DNA of 64,000 nucleotides from Thiohalophilus thiocyanatoxydans (GTDB lineage Bacteria > Pseudomonadota > Gammaproteobacteria > UBA6429 > Thiohalophilaceae). The translations under genes and the position numbers were made by a program. Below are positions 34,666 through 43,746 of the stretch, one piece after another. Where the stretch lies: contig NZ_SOQX01000006.1 of assembly GCF_004366735.1 (NCBI RefSeq), positions 62,001 to 126,000 of the forward strand, given 5' to 3'. The number at the start of each line of letters is the position of its first letter. The first letter of the stretch is position 1. Below the pieces are notes generated by a model. It worked only from the letters and a program-made list of their open reading frames with translations, did no database searches and was not told the DNA's origin.

Positions 34666-36375
34666 ATGGAACTGTTGAACAATCTTCTGTTGATCGCGGC
34701 GCTGTTGCTGTTCGGCAGCATCGTAGTCAGTTCCATATCGGCCCGGGTCGGCGCACCCTTGCTGCTGATCTTTTTGATTGTCGGTATGCTGGCCGGTGAG
34801 GAAGGACCGGGGAATCTCGTTTTTGATGATGTTGGTACTGCCTATCTGATCGGGTCGGTGGCGCTGGGCATTATTCTGTTAAATGGTGGTCTGCATACCA
34901 AGGTGGAGAGTTTTCGGGTCGGTTTGCGGCCGGCCCTGACCCTGGCTACCGTCGGTGTCCTGATCACCAGCGCGCTGGTGGGACTGTTAGCCGCCTGGGT
35001 ATTTGACCTGCACTGGTTGCAGGGATTGTTGCTCGGGGCCATCATCGGTTCGACCGATGCGGCTGCCGTATTCTCCCTGTTGCATGCCCGGGGGATGAAT
35101 ATCGAACGCCGGGTGGGCGCGACACTGGAGATTGAGTCGGGCAGTAACGATCCGATGGCGGTGTTTCTCACCATCATGTTGATCGAGATCCTGCTTACAC
35201 AGGGCTCACTGTTCGCCTGGAATACCCTGTTGCTGTTCGCCATTCAGATGGGTATCGGTGCCGTGGCCGGTATACTGGGGGCGCGCCTGCTGGTCTATAT
35301 GGTCAATCACCTGAGCCTGGCCAACGGCCTGTATCCTCTGCTGGTGACCAGCGGGGGCTTGCTGATCTTCGCGCTGGCCAACAGTCTGGGCGGCAGTGGT
35401 TTTCTGGCGATCTACCTGCTCGGGGTTGGTCTGGGCAATCGCAAATTGCATGCAGGACAGAATATCCTGCGTGTCCATGACGGTCTGGCCTGGCTGAGTC
35501 AGATTGGCATGTTCCTGATTCTGGGCCTGCTGGTTACCCCCTCCGAACTGTTGCCGCTGGCGGGGGATGCCTTGTTGATCGCACTGGCACTGATTTTTGT
35601 TGCCCGGCCGCTGGCGGTGCTGGTGTGTCTGGCCCCCTATCGGTTTGTCTGGCGCGAACAATTGTATATCGCCTGGGTGGGTCTGCGCGGGGCGGTCCCG
35701 ATCATCCTGGCACTGTTTCCCTTGCTGGCCGGTCTGGAGCAGGCAGAACTCTATTTTAATGTCGCCTTTTTCGTCGTGCTGGTCTCCCTGTTAATGCAGG
35801 GTTGGACGGTGGCTCCCGTCGCGCGGCTCTTACGACTGGAGATACCACCCGGCCCCGAGCCGGTGATGCAAATCGATACGTTAATCCCGGGCCACCCGGA
35901 ATGTGAAATACTGGTCTACAAGCTGGGTTCAACCAGTCCGCTGCGTAATCGTTCACCCGACTATTTTGTTCTGCCCGGTACAGCGCGACTGACCTCGGTG
36001 ATACGCCATGGTATCTCCTACGACGCGAATGACATTGAGCGCTTTGAACCCGGTGACTATCTGCATATTCTCGCCGCCAGTAACGAGGTCGAGCAGATTA
36101 ACCGTCTGTTCACCACACTGGAGTATGCTGCGGATCATCAGTTCTTCGGTGATTTTATTCTGGAGCCATCGGCCAGGTTATGCGATCTTTCCACCGCTTA
36201 TGGGGTGCCCGTGCCGCACGCTTGCGACACGCTGAGTGTTGGTGAGTATCTGACACAGCAGTTTCACAACAAACCCGTGGTGGGCGACAGGGTGAAACTG
36301 GACAAGATTGAGCTGGTTGTGCTGGAAATGGAAGCGGGGCAGATTGTCAAAATCGGTTTAAAGATTACTGGATAA
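34666..36375 (+). CDS. Potassium/proton antiporter, NhaP2/CvrA type
   Basis: 569 aa CPA1-family membrane antiporter. About 12 membrane segments cover residues 1-395. The core motifs GAIIGSTDAAAVFSLL and ESGSNDPMAVFLTIML carry the conserved aspartates for ion exchange. A cytosolic TrkA-C-like regulatory region follows (about 405-480: EILVYKLGSTSPLRNRS, PDYFVLPGTARLTSVIRH). This layout matches E. coli NhaP2 (CvrA), which moves K+ out in exchange for protons. Substrate choice is inferred from the family. Confidence 0.9.
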   Translation: MELLNNLLLIAALLLFGSIVVSSISARVGAPLLLIFLIVGMLAGEEGPGNLVFDDVGTAYLIGSVALGIILLNGGLHTKVESFRVGLRPALTLATVGVLITSALVGLLAAWVFDLHWLQGLLLGAIIGSTDAAAVFSLLHARGMNIERRVGATLEIESGSNDPMAVFLTIMLIEILLTQGSLFAWNTLLLFAIQMGIGAVAGILGARLLVYMVNHLSLANGLYPLLVTSGGLLIFALANSLGGSGFLAIYLLGVGLGNRKLHAGQNILRVHDGLAWLSQIGMFLILGLLVTPSELLPLAGDALLIALALIFVARPLAVLVCLAPYRFVWREQLYIAWVGLRGAVPIILALFPLLAGLEQAELYFNVAFFVVLVSLLMQGWTVAPVARLLRLEIPPGPEPVMQIDTLIPGHPECEILVYKLGSTSPLRNRSPDYFVLPGTARLTSVIRHGISYDANDIERFEPGDYLHILAASNEVEQINRLFTTLEYAADHQFFGDFILEPSARLCDLSTAYGVPVPHACDTLSVGEYLTQQFHNKPVVGDRVKLDKIELVVLEMEAGQIVKIGLKITG

Positions 36376-36570
36376 TTTCATCATGTCGGGATACCCGGGC
36401 TGTGCAAACGCATCAGGAACAGCTTGGATGGTCGGGTGAGTTGGAAAACTTCAGCACTTTTGCTCACCGGTTATAATGCAATCAATCAACAGAGCATCCA
36501 GATCCGGGAAGCTCTGCCGGCGCAAAGCTTGATAAACAGCCCCTGATTGTGGTTCAATTCGGCCCTTGCA

Positions 36571-36646
36571 GGGCCGTTAGCTCAGTTGGTAGAGCAGGAG
36601 ACTCTTAATCTCTTGGTCGTAGGTTCGAATCCTACACGGCCCACCA
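36571..36646 (+). tRNA. tRNA-Lys (anticodon CUU)
   Basis: 76 nt with encoded CCA. Acceptor GGGCCGT/ACGGCCC, anticodon stem GGAGA/TCTCT around CTCTTAA, anticodon CTT, T-arm GGTTCGAAT. Confidence 0.95.
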
Positions 36647-36727
36647 GTTTCCTGGCCGATTTCCCCGCAAAGCGCACGGATTACACCTCCACCCACGGTC
36701 TCTGTATAATCCCCCTGACGAGTATTC

Positions 36728-36812
36728 GCGGAAGTGGTGAAATTGGTATACACGCCAGATTTAGGATCTGGTGCCGCAAGGCGTGTGGGTTCGAGTCCCA
36801 CCTTCCGCACCA
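36728..36812 (+). tRNA. tRNA-Leu (anticodon UAG)
   Basis: 85 nt class II tRNA with a long variable arm (GTGCCGCAAGGCGT) and encoded CCA. Acceptor GCGGAAG/CTTCCGC. Stem CCAGA/TCTGG encloses TTTAGGA, anticodon TAG. A TATAAT (36705-36710) sits 18 bases upstream, so it may have its own promoter. Confidence 0.95.
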
Positions 36813-36871
36813 AACGCCCGGTATTATGATAACTGACTGAATTTAAAGAAATAAACGACGAGGTCAAACAC

Positions 36872-38185
36872 ATGCAAGTCTCTGTAGAAACCACCGAAGG
36901 CCTGGAGCGCCGGATGACGGTGAATGTCGATGAAGAACGAATCGCCTCGGCGGTTGACGATCGACTCAAAAATATGACCCACACCGTCAAGCTCAAGGGC
37001 TTCCGTAAGGGCAAGGTCCCGTTCAAGGTGGTCAAGCAGCAGTATGGCAAACAGGTGCGCGAGGAAGTGGTCGGCGAGGTATTACAATCCACTTTTTACG
37101 AGGCCGTCAGTCAGCAGCAGTTGCAGCCGGCCGGGACGCCGAATTTCGATGATCTCAAGCACGAGGCGGGTGAGGGGCTGAGCTATACCGCCACGTTTGA
37201 AATTTATCCGGCGATTGAGCTGGCGCCGCTGGCCGAGCAGACCGTGGAAAAACCGGTCACCGAGATCGGCGAGGCCGATATCGACCGGATGATCGAGACC
37301 ATTCGCAAGCAGAACATGGACTGGCAAACGGTCGACCGGGAGGCCAAAGAGGGTGACCGGGTCAATCTCGATTTCAAGGGGATGATCGACGGCGAGGTTT
37401 TCGAAGGCGGCAGCGGCCAGGGCATGCAGGTGGAGCTGGGCTCGGGGCGCATGATTCCCGGTTTCGAGGACGGCCTGCTGGGCGCCCGGGCCGGGGAAGA
37501 CCGCACCCTCGAGGTGACCTTTCCCGAGAATTACCACGCCGCCGAGATGGCCGGCAAACCGGCTGTCTTTGAGACACATATAAATAGTATCGAGGAGCCG
37601 GTGCTGCCCGAGGTGGATGCCGAGTTCGCCAAAAAACTGGGCGTGGAAAGCGGCGATCTGAGCGAGATGCGCAACGAGATCCGCGACAACATGCAGCGCG
37701 AGCTGGACACCCGGCTGCGCACTCGCCTCAAGGAGGCGGTGATGGACACCCTGCTGGCGGCCAATCCGATCGAGGCGCCCAAATCCCTGATTGAAAATGA
37801 GGAGCGCACACTGTTACAACAGATGCTGCAGAACCTGGCCAGCCAGGGCATGCAACAGCAGGATTTGAGCGGCATCAATCCGGAGATGTTCCGCGAACAG
37901 GCCCAGAAACGGGTCACTCTGGGGCTGATTATGTCCGAGATCGTCAAGGCCAATGACCTCAAGGTCTCCCCGGAGGCGGTCAAGGCCCGCGTCGAGGAGA
38001 TCGCCGCGCCTTATGAGCATCCGGAAGAAGTGGTCAAATGGTATCAGTCGGATCGCCAGCGTATGAGCGAGGTCGAATCGCTGGTATTTGAGGACCAGGT
38101 GGTAGACTGGGTACTGGATCAGGCCAGGGTAATTGAGAAGCCGGTCTCATTTGATGAAATAATGACGTCCGAAAACGCGCAATAA
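36872..38185 (+). CDS. tig: Trigger factor
   Basis: 437 aa ribosome-associated chaperone and prolyl isomerase. The N-terminal ribosome-binding signature is KGFRKGKVPFKVVKQQYG; a FKBP-type domain lies near 150-245 (GDRVNLDFKGMIDGEVFEGG, MIPGFEDGLLGARAGE) and the C-terminal helical arms follow. Length is normal. It opens the tig-clpP-clpX-lon-hupB block. Confidence 0.97.
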   Translation: MQVSVETTEGLERRMTVNVDEERIASAVDDRLKNMTHTVKLKGFRKGKVPFKVVKQQYGKQVREEVVGEVLQSTFYEAVSQQQLQPAGTPNFDDLKHEAGEGLSYTATFEIYPAIELAPLAEQTVEKPVTEIGEADIDRMIETIRKQNMDWQTVDREAKEGDRVNLDFKGMIDGEVFEGGSGQGMQVELGSGRMIPGFEDGLLGARAGEDRTLEVTFPENYHAAEMAGKPAVFETHINSIEEPVLPEVDAEFAKKLGVESGDLSEMRNEIRDNMQRELDTRLRTRLKEAVMDTLLAANPIEAPKSLIENEERTLLQQMLQNLASQGMQQQDLSGINPEMFREQAQKRVTLGLIMSEIVKANDLKVSPEAVKARVEEIAAPYEHPEEVVKWYQSDRQRMSEVESLVFEDQVVDWVLDQARVIEKPVSFDEIMTSENAQ

Positions 38186-38214
38186 CAAGCTAGCAGCTTA
38201 AAGGATAGGTAGTT

Positions 38215-38850
38215 GTGACCGATAATCATACCAGGTACACCGAGACCGTCGCGCAAATGGTGCCGATGGTGGTTGAGCAGACGTCCCGGGGCGAGCGCGC
38301 CTATGATATTTACTCGCGTTTGCTCAAGGAACGGGTGATCTTTGTGGTGGGACAGGTTGAGGATCATATGGCCAACCTGATCGTGGCCCAGCTGTTGTTC
38401 CTCGAGTCCGAAAATCCGGACAAGGATATCCATCTGTATATCAACTCACCCGGTGGCTCGGTGACGGCGGGGCTGTCGATATACGACACCATACAATTTA
38501 TCAAACCCGACGTAAGCACCATGTGCATCGGCCAGGCCGCGAGTATGGGTGCATTACTGCTGGCCGGCGGGGCGAAAGGCAAGCGTTTCGGTCTGCCGCA
38601 TTCGCGGACCATGATTCACCAGCCGCTGGGAGGCTTCCAGGGGCAGGCGTCGGATTTCGAGATCCACGCCAAGGAAATTCTGGACGTGCGCGAGCGGTTG
38701 AACCGGATTCTGGCCGATCATACCGGCCAGCCACTGGAGCAAATTCAAAAAGATACCGATCGGGACTTTTTCATGAGTGCGTCGCAGTCGGTGGAATACG
38801 GACTGATTGATGAAGTTATGGTCAACCGCAGCGGCAATCCGGACGCGTAA
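38215..38850 (+). CDS. clpP: ATP-dependent Clp protease proteolytic subunit
   Basis: 211 aa from a GTG start. Serine protease with catalytic Ser in [11 protein letters not shown], His in [10 protein letters not shown] and Asp in [27 protein letters not shown] forms the oxyanion region. A short N-terminal propeptide before [20 protein letters not shown] fits the E. coli form. It works with ClpX encoded 138 bases downstream. Confidence 0.97.
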   Translation: MTDNHTRYTETVAQMVPMVVEQTSRGERAYDIYSRLLKERVIFVVGQVEDHMANLIVAQLLFLESENPDKDIHLYINSPGGSVTAGLSIYDTIQFIKPDVSTMCIGQAASMGALLLAGGAKGKRFGLPHSRTMIHQPLGGFQGQASDFEIHAKEILDVRERLNRILADHTGQPLEQIQKDTDRDFFMSASQSVEYGLIDEVMVNRSGNPDA

Positions 38851-38988
38851 CCGGTCTGTGCCGGACGCCCCGATTGGGGCTAAAGGCCCGACGGTGATAG
38901 GGCGTTAAAACAGCAACTGCTACTTGAAAAATGCGTCAAACCGACGCATTGTATGAAGACCAGTCAGCACACATTTTGAGGTAGGGAC

Positions 38989-40269
38989 ATGAGTGACGAC
39001 ACGACCAATTCCGGTGATAACGGCAAGCTGTTGTACTGCTCTTTCTGCGGCAAGAGCCAGCACGAAGTACGCAAGCTTATCGCGGGTCCCTCCGTGTTTG
39101 TTTGTGACGAGTGTGTTGAATTGTGCAATGACATTATTCGCGAGGAAGTCCAGGAACAAAGCGGTTCGGTGACCGGCAGCAAGCTGCCCACCCCCCATGA
39201 AATCCGTGACAAGCTGGATGAATACGTTATCGGCCAGGAACGCGCCAAGCGGGTTCTGGCGGTGGCCGTCTACAACCACTACAAACGGCTGGAGTCCGGT
39301 CAGAAGAAAGACGATGTGGAACTGGCCAAGAGCAACATCCTGCTTATCGGGCCGACCGGCTGCGGCAAGACCCTGCTGGCCGAGACCCTGGCACGGTTGC
39401 TGAACGTCCCGTTCACCATCGCCGACGCCACCACGCTGACCGAAGCCGGTTATGTGGGCGAGGATGTGGAAAACATCATCCAGAAGTTGCTGCAAAAATG
39501 CGACTACGACGTCGAAAAAGCCCAGACCGGGATCGTCTATATCGACGAGATTGACAAGATCTCCCGCAAGGCGGACAACCCCTCTATTACCCGGGATGTC
39601 TCCGGTGAAGGGGTGCAGCAGGCGCTGTTGAAGCTGATCGAAGGCACCGTGGCCTCTGTCCCGCCCCAGGGGGGACGCAAGCATCCGCAACAGGAATTTT
39701 TACAGGTCGATACCGGCAATATTCTGTTTATCTGTGGTGGTGCCTTCTCCGGGCTGGACAAGATCATCCGCGATCGCTCCGAGCGTGGCGGGATCGGCTT
39801 CGGTGCCGAGGTCAAAACCAAGCATGAGAAGAAGAGCGCCAGCGAAGTGGTCAGCGATGTCGAGCCCGAGGATCTGACCCGTTACGGTCTGATTCCCGAG
39901 TTCGTCGGGCGTCTGCCGGTGATCGCCACGCTCAACGAGCTGGACGAGGAAGCCCTGGTGCAGATCCTGACCCAGCCCAAAAACGCGCTGACCAAGCAGT
40001 ACCAGAAGATGTTCGAGATGGAAGGCGCCGAGCTGGAGTTCCGCGAATCGGCGCTCAAGGCGGTCGCGCACAAGGCCATGGAGCGCAAGAGTGGCGCGCG
40101 TGGACTGCGTTCGATTCTGGAGCACATCCTGCTGGATACCATGTACGAGCTGCCCTCGATGGAGGATCTGAACAAGGTGGTCATCGACGATTCGGTGATA
40201 CGCCAGGAGGGCGATCCCCTGTTCCTTTATGAAAGCTCCGACTCCAGGGCGGCCTCGGCGGAAGACTGA
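38989..40269 (+). CDS. clpX: ATP-dependent Clp protease ATP-binding subunit ClpX
   Basis: 426 aa AAA+ unfoldase. N-terminal C4 zinc domain ([15 protein letters not shown]), Walker A GPTGCGKT, Walker [11 protein letters not shown], sensor-2 RSGARGLRS, and pore loop GYVGEDVE. The ClpP-contact IGF-type loop region is around GIGFGAEV. Length is typical. A strong hairpin follows the stop codon. Confidence 0.98.
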   Translation: MSDDTTNSGDNGKLLYCSFCGKSQHEVRKLIAGPSVFVCDECVELCNDIIREEVQEQSGSVTGSKLPTPHEIRDKLDEYVIGQERAKRVLAVAVYNHYKRLESGQKKDDVELAKSNILLIGPTGCGKTLLAETLARLLNVPFTIADATTLTEAGYVGEDVENIIQKLLQKCDYDVEKAQTGIVYIDEIDKISRKADNPSITRDVSGEGVQQALLKLIEGTVASVPPQGGRKHPQQEFLQVDTGNILFICGGAFSGLDKIIRDRSERGGIGFGAEVKTKHEKKSASEVVSDVEPEDLTRYGLIPEFVGRLPVIATLNELDEEALVQILTQPKNALTKQYQKMFEMEGAELEFRESALKAVAHKAMERKSGARGLRSILEHILLDTMYELPSMEDLNKVVIDDSVIRQEGDPLFLYESSDSRAASAED

Positions 40270-40271
40270 AG

Positions 40272-40303
40272 AATTAAGGGGTATTTCGATACCCCTTAAT
40301 TTT
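40272..40303 (+). terminator. Hairpin after clpX, probable terminator
   Basis: A 12-bp perfect stem, ATTAAGGGGTAT (40273-40284) with ATACCCCTTAAT (40289-40300), TTCG loop, then only three T. It would at least weaken read-through into lon. Confidence 0.65.
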
Positions 40304-40330
40304 GCGGGCATGCGAAAAATGGCGCGGGAT

Positions 40331-40359
40331 GTTGAATTCCCGAGTGCCCAACCCCAGAT
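40331..40359 (+). promoter_or_regulatory. Candidate sigma32 (heat-shock) promoter for lon
   Basis: GTTGAAT (40331-40337) and CCCCAGAT (40352-40359) with a 14-base spacer closely match the RpoH consensus CTTGAAA-N13-15-CCCCATNT. It lies 48 bases before the lon ATG and after the clpX hairpin. lon is a known heat-shock gene in gammaproteobacteria. Confidence 0.55.
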
Positions 40360-40407
40360 TAGCCTGTAACGGTCCCCGGGACCCCACGCAAACAAGAGTA
40401 CCAGATT

Positions 40408-42831
40408 ATGTCAGATATGATTGAAGAGCCGTTGACCGAAATTCCGGTCCTGCCGCTGCGGGACGTGGTGGTCTATCCCCACATGGTCATTCCGCTGTTC
40501 GTCGGTCGTGAAAAATCGATCAAGGCGCTGGAAACGGCCATGGAAGACAGCAAACAGATTCTGCTGGTCGCGCAAAAGAGTGCAGCCGAGGATGATCCCA
40601 AGGCCGACGATATGTACAGCATCGGTACCGTGGCCAGCATCCTGCAACTGCTTAAACTGCCCGACGGCACTGTCAAAGTGCTGGTCGAAGGCGGCAAACG
40701 CACCCAGGTTCTGAACTTCAATGAAGCCGAAGAGGGCTACTTTACCGCCCAGGCCAAGGTGCATGAAGAAGAGACCGTGGATGATCGCGAAGCCGAAGTT
40801 CTGGTGCGCTCCCTCACTACCCAGTTTGATCAGTACGTCAAGCTGAACAAGAAGGTCCCGCCGGAGATCCTGACCTCGTTGTCCAGTATCGATGATCCGA
40901 ATCGTCTGGTGGATACCATTGCCGCGCACATGTCACTGAAGATCGAGGAGAAACAGAAGATCCTCGAGAACTTCTCGCTGCGCGATCGGGTGGAACAGCT
41001 GATGGGTCTGATGGAGTCGGAAATCGATCTGCTCCAGGTCGAAAAACGGATCCGCGGTCGCGTCAAGCGCCAGATGGAAAAGAGCCAGCGCGAGTACTAT
41101 CTGAACGAACAGATGAAAGCGATCCAGAAGGAACTGGGTGAGATGGATGATGTGCCGAACGAGCTCGAGGATCTGGAAAAGAAAATCGAAGAAGCCGGCA
41201 TGTCCAAGGAAGCCAAGACCAAGGCCAAGGCCGAGTTCAACAAGCTGAAGATGATGTCGCCCATGTCGGCCGAAGCCACCGTGGTGCGCAATTATCTCGA
41301 CTGGCTGGTGGGTGTCCCGTGGAAGAAACGCACCAAGGTGCGTAACGATCTGGCCCGTGCCGAACAGGTGCTGGAAGAGGACCATTATGGTCTGGAAAAG
41401 GTCAAGGAGCGCATCCTCGAATATCTGGCCGTGCAGACCCGGATGAAGAAAATGAAGGGTCCGATCCTCTGTCTTGTGGGGCCGCCGGGTGTGGGCAAGA
41501 CCTCCATCGGTAAATCCCTGGCCCGCGCCACCAACCGCAAGTTCATCCGTATGGCGCTGGGCGGCGTGCGTGACGAAGCGGAAATCCGCGGTCACCGGCG
41601 CACCTACATCGGCTCCATGCCGGGCAAGGTGATCCAGAATCTGTACAAGATCGGCACGCGTAACCCGCTGTTCTTGCTCGATGAGCTCGACAAGATGGCG
41701 ATGGACTTCCGTGGCGATCCCGCTTCTGCCCTGCTCGAGGTGCTGGATCCGGAACAGAACCACACCTTCAACGATCACTATATGGAGGTCGATTACGATC
41801 TCTCCGAAGTGATGTTCGTGGCGACTTCCAACACCATGAATATTCCGGCACCGCTGCTGGATCGGATGGAGGTGATCCGTCTGTCGGGTTATACCGAAGA
41901 CGAGAAGGTCAACATCGCGCTCAAGTACCTGGTTAGCAAACAGGTGAAGGCCAACGGACTCAAGGAAGGCGAGGTCGATATTACCGAAGAAGCGATTCTG
42001 GATATCGTCCGCTATTACACCCGCGAAGCCGGGGTACGTAATCTGGAGCGCGAAATTGCCAAGATCTGCCGCAAGGTGGTCAAGGAGATCCTGAGCGAGC
42101 CCTCCGAGGAGACCGTGGTGGTCAAGGCCGACAGCCTGGAAAAATACCTGGGCGTCAAACGCTTCCGTTTCGGCCTGGCCGAGGAAGAGGATCGCATCGG
42201 TCATGCGACCGGTCTGGCCTGGACCGAAGTGGGTGGCGAGCTGCTGACCATCGAAACCGCGGTCATGTCCGGCAAGGGCAAGCACAACATCACCGGTCAG
42301 CTGGGTGATGTGATGAAGGAGTCCATCCAGGCGGCCCTGTCGGTGGTGCGCAGCCGTGCCAACGTGCTGGGGCTTGAGCCGGACGTCTTCGAGAAAAAAG
42401 ACATCCATGTGCACGTTCCCGAGGGGGCGATCCCCAAGGATGGTCCCAGTGCAGGGATCGGCATGTGCACCGCCTTGGTCTCCGCGCTGACCGGCATCCC
42501 GGTACGCGCCGACGTGGCCATGACCGGTGAAATCACCCTGCGCGGTGAAGTCTTGCCCATCGGTGGCCTCAAGGAGAAACTGCTGGCGGCCCATCGCGGC
42601 GGGATCAAGACGGTGTTGATTCCGCACGAAAACGAACGGGATCTGACCGAAATACCGGACAATATCAAGGAAAAACTGGATATCCACACCGTGCGCTGGA
42701 TCGACGAGGTGCTGCAGGTGGCGCTGACTCGCCAGCCGGAACCCCGGGAAGAGACGGGTGACGAGAAGGCGGCCGAGGTGGTCAAAAACAGCGACAACCC
42801 GGATTCGCCCGGCACGTTGCGGCCCCATTAA
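40408..42831 (+). CDS. lon: ATP-dependent protease Lon
   Basis: 807 aa. N-terminal LON substrate domain ([20 protein letters not shown]), AAA+ module with Walker [10 protein letters not shown] and Walker [11 protein letters not shown], and a C-terminal protease domain with the Ser-Lys dyad ([14 protein letters not shown] and the lysine in [14 protein letters not shown]). Bacterial LonA type. The last 25 residues are polar and variable ([20 protein letters not shown]). Confidence 0.98.
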   Translation: MSDMIEEPLTEIPVLPLRDVVVYPHMVIPLFVGREKSIKALETAMEDSKQILLVAQKSAAEDDPKADDMYSIGTVASILQLLKLPDGTVKVLVEGGKRTQVLNFNEAEEGYFTAQAKVHEEETVDDREAEVLVRSLTTQFDQYVKLNKKVPPEILTSLSSIDDPNRLVDTIAAHMSLKIEEKQKILENFSLRDRVEQLMGLMESEIDLLQVEKRIRGRVKRQMEKSQREYYLNEQMKAIQKELGEMDDVPNELEDLEKKIEEAGMSKEAKTKAKAEFNKLKMMSPMSAEATVVRNYLDWLVGVPWKKRTKVRNDLARAEQVLEEDHYGLEKVKERILEYLAVQTRMKKMKGPILCLVGPPGVGKTSIGKSLARATNRKFIRMALGGVRDEAEIRGHRRTYIGSMPGKVIQNLYKIGTRNPLFLLDELDKMAMDFRGDPASALLEVLDPEQNHTFNDHYMEVDYDLSEVMFVATSNTMNIPAPLLDRMEVIRLSGYTEDEKVNIALKYLVSKQVKANGLKEGEVDITEEAILDIVRYYTREAGVRNLEREIAKICRKVVKEILSEPSEETVVVKADSLEKYLGVKRFRFGLAEEEDRIGHATGLAWTEVGGELLTIETAVMSGKGKHNITGQLGDVMKESIQAALSVVRSRANVLGLEPDVFEKKDIHVHVPEGAIPKDGPSAGIGMCTALVSALTGIPVRADVAMTGEITLRGEVLPIGGLKEKLLAAHRGGIKTVLIPHENERDLTEIPDNIKEKLDIHTVRWIDEVLQVALTRQPEPREETGDEKAAEVVKNSDNPDSPGTLRPH

Positions 42832-42909
42832 TCCTCCGAAGCGGAGGGGTACTGGCAGGTTGTCAAGGGTTTTATCTGCCCGCAGAGCAATTAAACCGGC
42901 AATGATTCC

Positions 42910-42939
42910 TTGACCGCCTGCCAGTCCCGTTGGTATAAA
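42910..42939 (+). promoter_or_regulatory. Sigma70-type promoter upstream of hupB
   Basis: TTGACC (42910-42915), an 18-base spacer, TATAAA (42934-42939). A terminator-like hairpin follows within the predicted leader (see next entry). Confidence 0.55.
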
Positions 42940-42963
42940 ATTTCCCAAAATAAGTATTACCCA

Positions 42964-42997
42964 GACCGCCAGTTCCGTGCTGGCGGTGTTTTTTTAC
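42964..42997 (+). terminator. Terminator-like hairpin in the hupB leader
   Basis: ACCGCCAG (42965-42972) pairs with CTGGCGGT (42980-42987), followed by GTTTTTTT. It lies after the candidate hupB promoter and 36 bases before the hupB start. It either ends lon transcripts or attenuates hupB. Confidence 0.7.
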
Positions 42998-43032
42998 CTC
43001 AAACAACACCGAAAACAAGGGGGATCCCTACT

Positions 43033-43305
43033 GTGAATAAAGCCGAACTGATCGATGCAGTTGCCGAAGGTGCCGATATTTCCAAAGCCGCCGCGACCCG
43101 TGCTGTTGATACCATGTTTGACAAGATTACCGATACGCTGAAACAGGGTGATCAGGTGACCCTGGTCGGGTTTGGAACTTTCTCCGTAAAAGAGCGCGCC
43201 GCGCGTACGGGCCGCAATCCGCGTACCGGGGAGCCGATCCAGATTGCTGCTTCCAAAGTTCCGGGATTTAAGGCTGGCAAAGCGCTTAAAGATGCCGTAA
43301 ACTAG
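43033..43305 (+). CDS. hupB: DNA-binding protein HU-beta
   Basis: 90 aa from GTG at 43033. Small histone-like dimer that bends [43 protein letters not shown] and [20 protein letters not shown] are the standard HU core and DNA-binding arm. Upstream in-frame sequence is not conserved. Its place after lon is classic. Confidence 0.97.
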   Translation: MNKAELIDAVAEGADISKAAATRAVDTMFDKITDTLKQGDQVTLVGFGTFSVKERAARTGRNPRTGEPIQIAASKVPGFKAGKALKDAVN

Positions 43306-43318
43306 CGCGCCTTTGCTG

Positions 43319-43394
43319 GGGTGGTTAGCTCAGCTGGGAGAGCATCGCCCTTACAAGGCGAGGGTCGCAGGTTCGATCCCTGCACCACCCACCA
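43319..43394 (+). tRNA. tRNA-Val (anticodon UAC)
   Basis: 76 nt with encoded CCA. Acceptor GGGTGGT/ACCACCC, anticodon stem CGCCC/GGCG with loop CTTACAA, T-arm GGTTCGATC. It begins 13 bases after hupB. Confidence 0.96.
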
Positions 43395-43397
43395 TCC

Positions 43398-43474
43398 GGA
43401 CCGGTAGTTCAGCTGGTTAGAATGCCGGCCTGTCACGCCGGAGGTCGCGGGTTCGAATCCCGTCCGGTCCGCCA
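43398..43474 (+). tRNA. tRNA-Asp (anticodon GUC)
   Basis: 77 nt with encoded CCA, three bases after tRNA-Val. Acceptor GGACCGG/CCGGTCC, anticodon stem CCGGC/GCCGG with loop CTGTCAC, T-arm GGTTCGAAT. Confidence 0.96.
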
Positions 43475-43483
43475 ATGCTGAAA

Positions 43484-43517
43484 AGGGGCGAGCTTTAACG
43501 AGCTCGCCCTTTTTTTA
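43484..43517 (+). terminator. Rho-independent terminator after tRNA-Val/tRNA-Asp
   Basis: GGGCGAGCT (43486-43494), TTAACG loop, AGCTCGCCC (43501-43509), then eight T. The 230 bases from here to ppiD contain no credible gene. Confidence 0.93.
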
Positions 43518-43746
43518 TGTCTGTCGCACGGCCCGATACGCCCCCACCGCTTTGATAGACTCTGCCGCGCCCGGCCAGAGCCCCGCCAGGAACCCCAATG
43601 TCAGCCAATTTGATTTTGAGCGGTCCGCATTCGCTGCGGCGTCTGTTTTCCCGGCGTTTCTGGAACATCGGTATTCGGATCGCATATATTTTCACCCCCG
43701 AATGAGAGTAAAATAGCCGTTCAACCAACAACCGATTCATTGAGTT

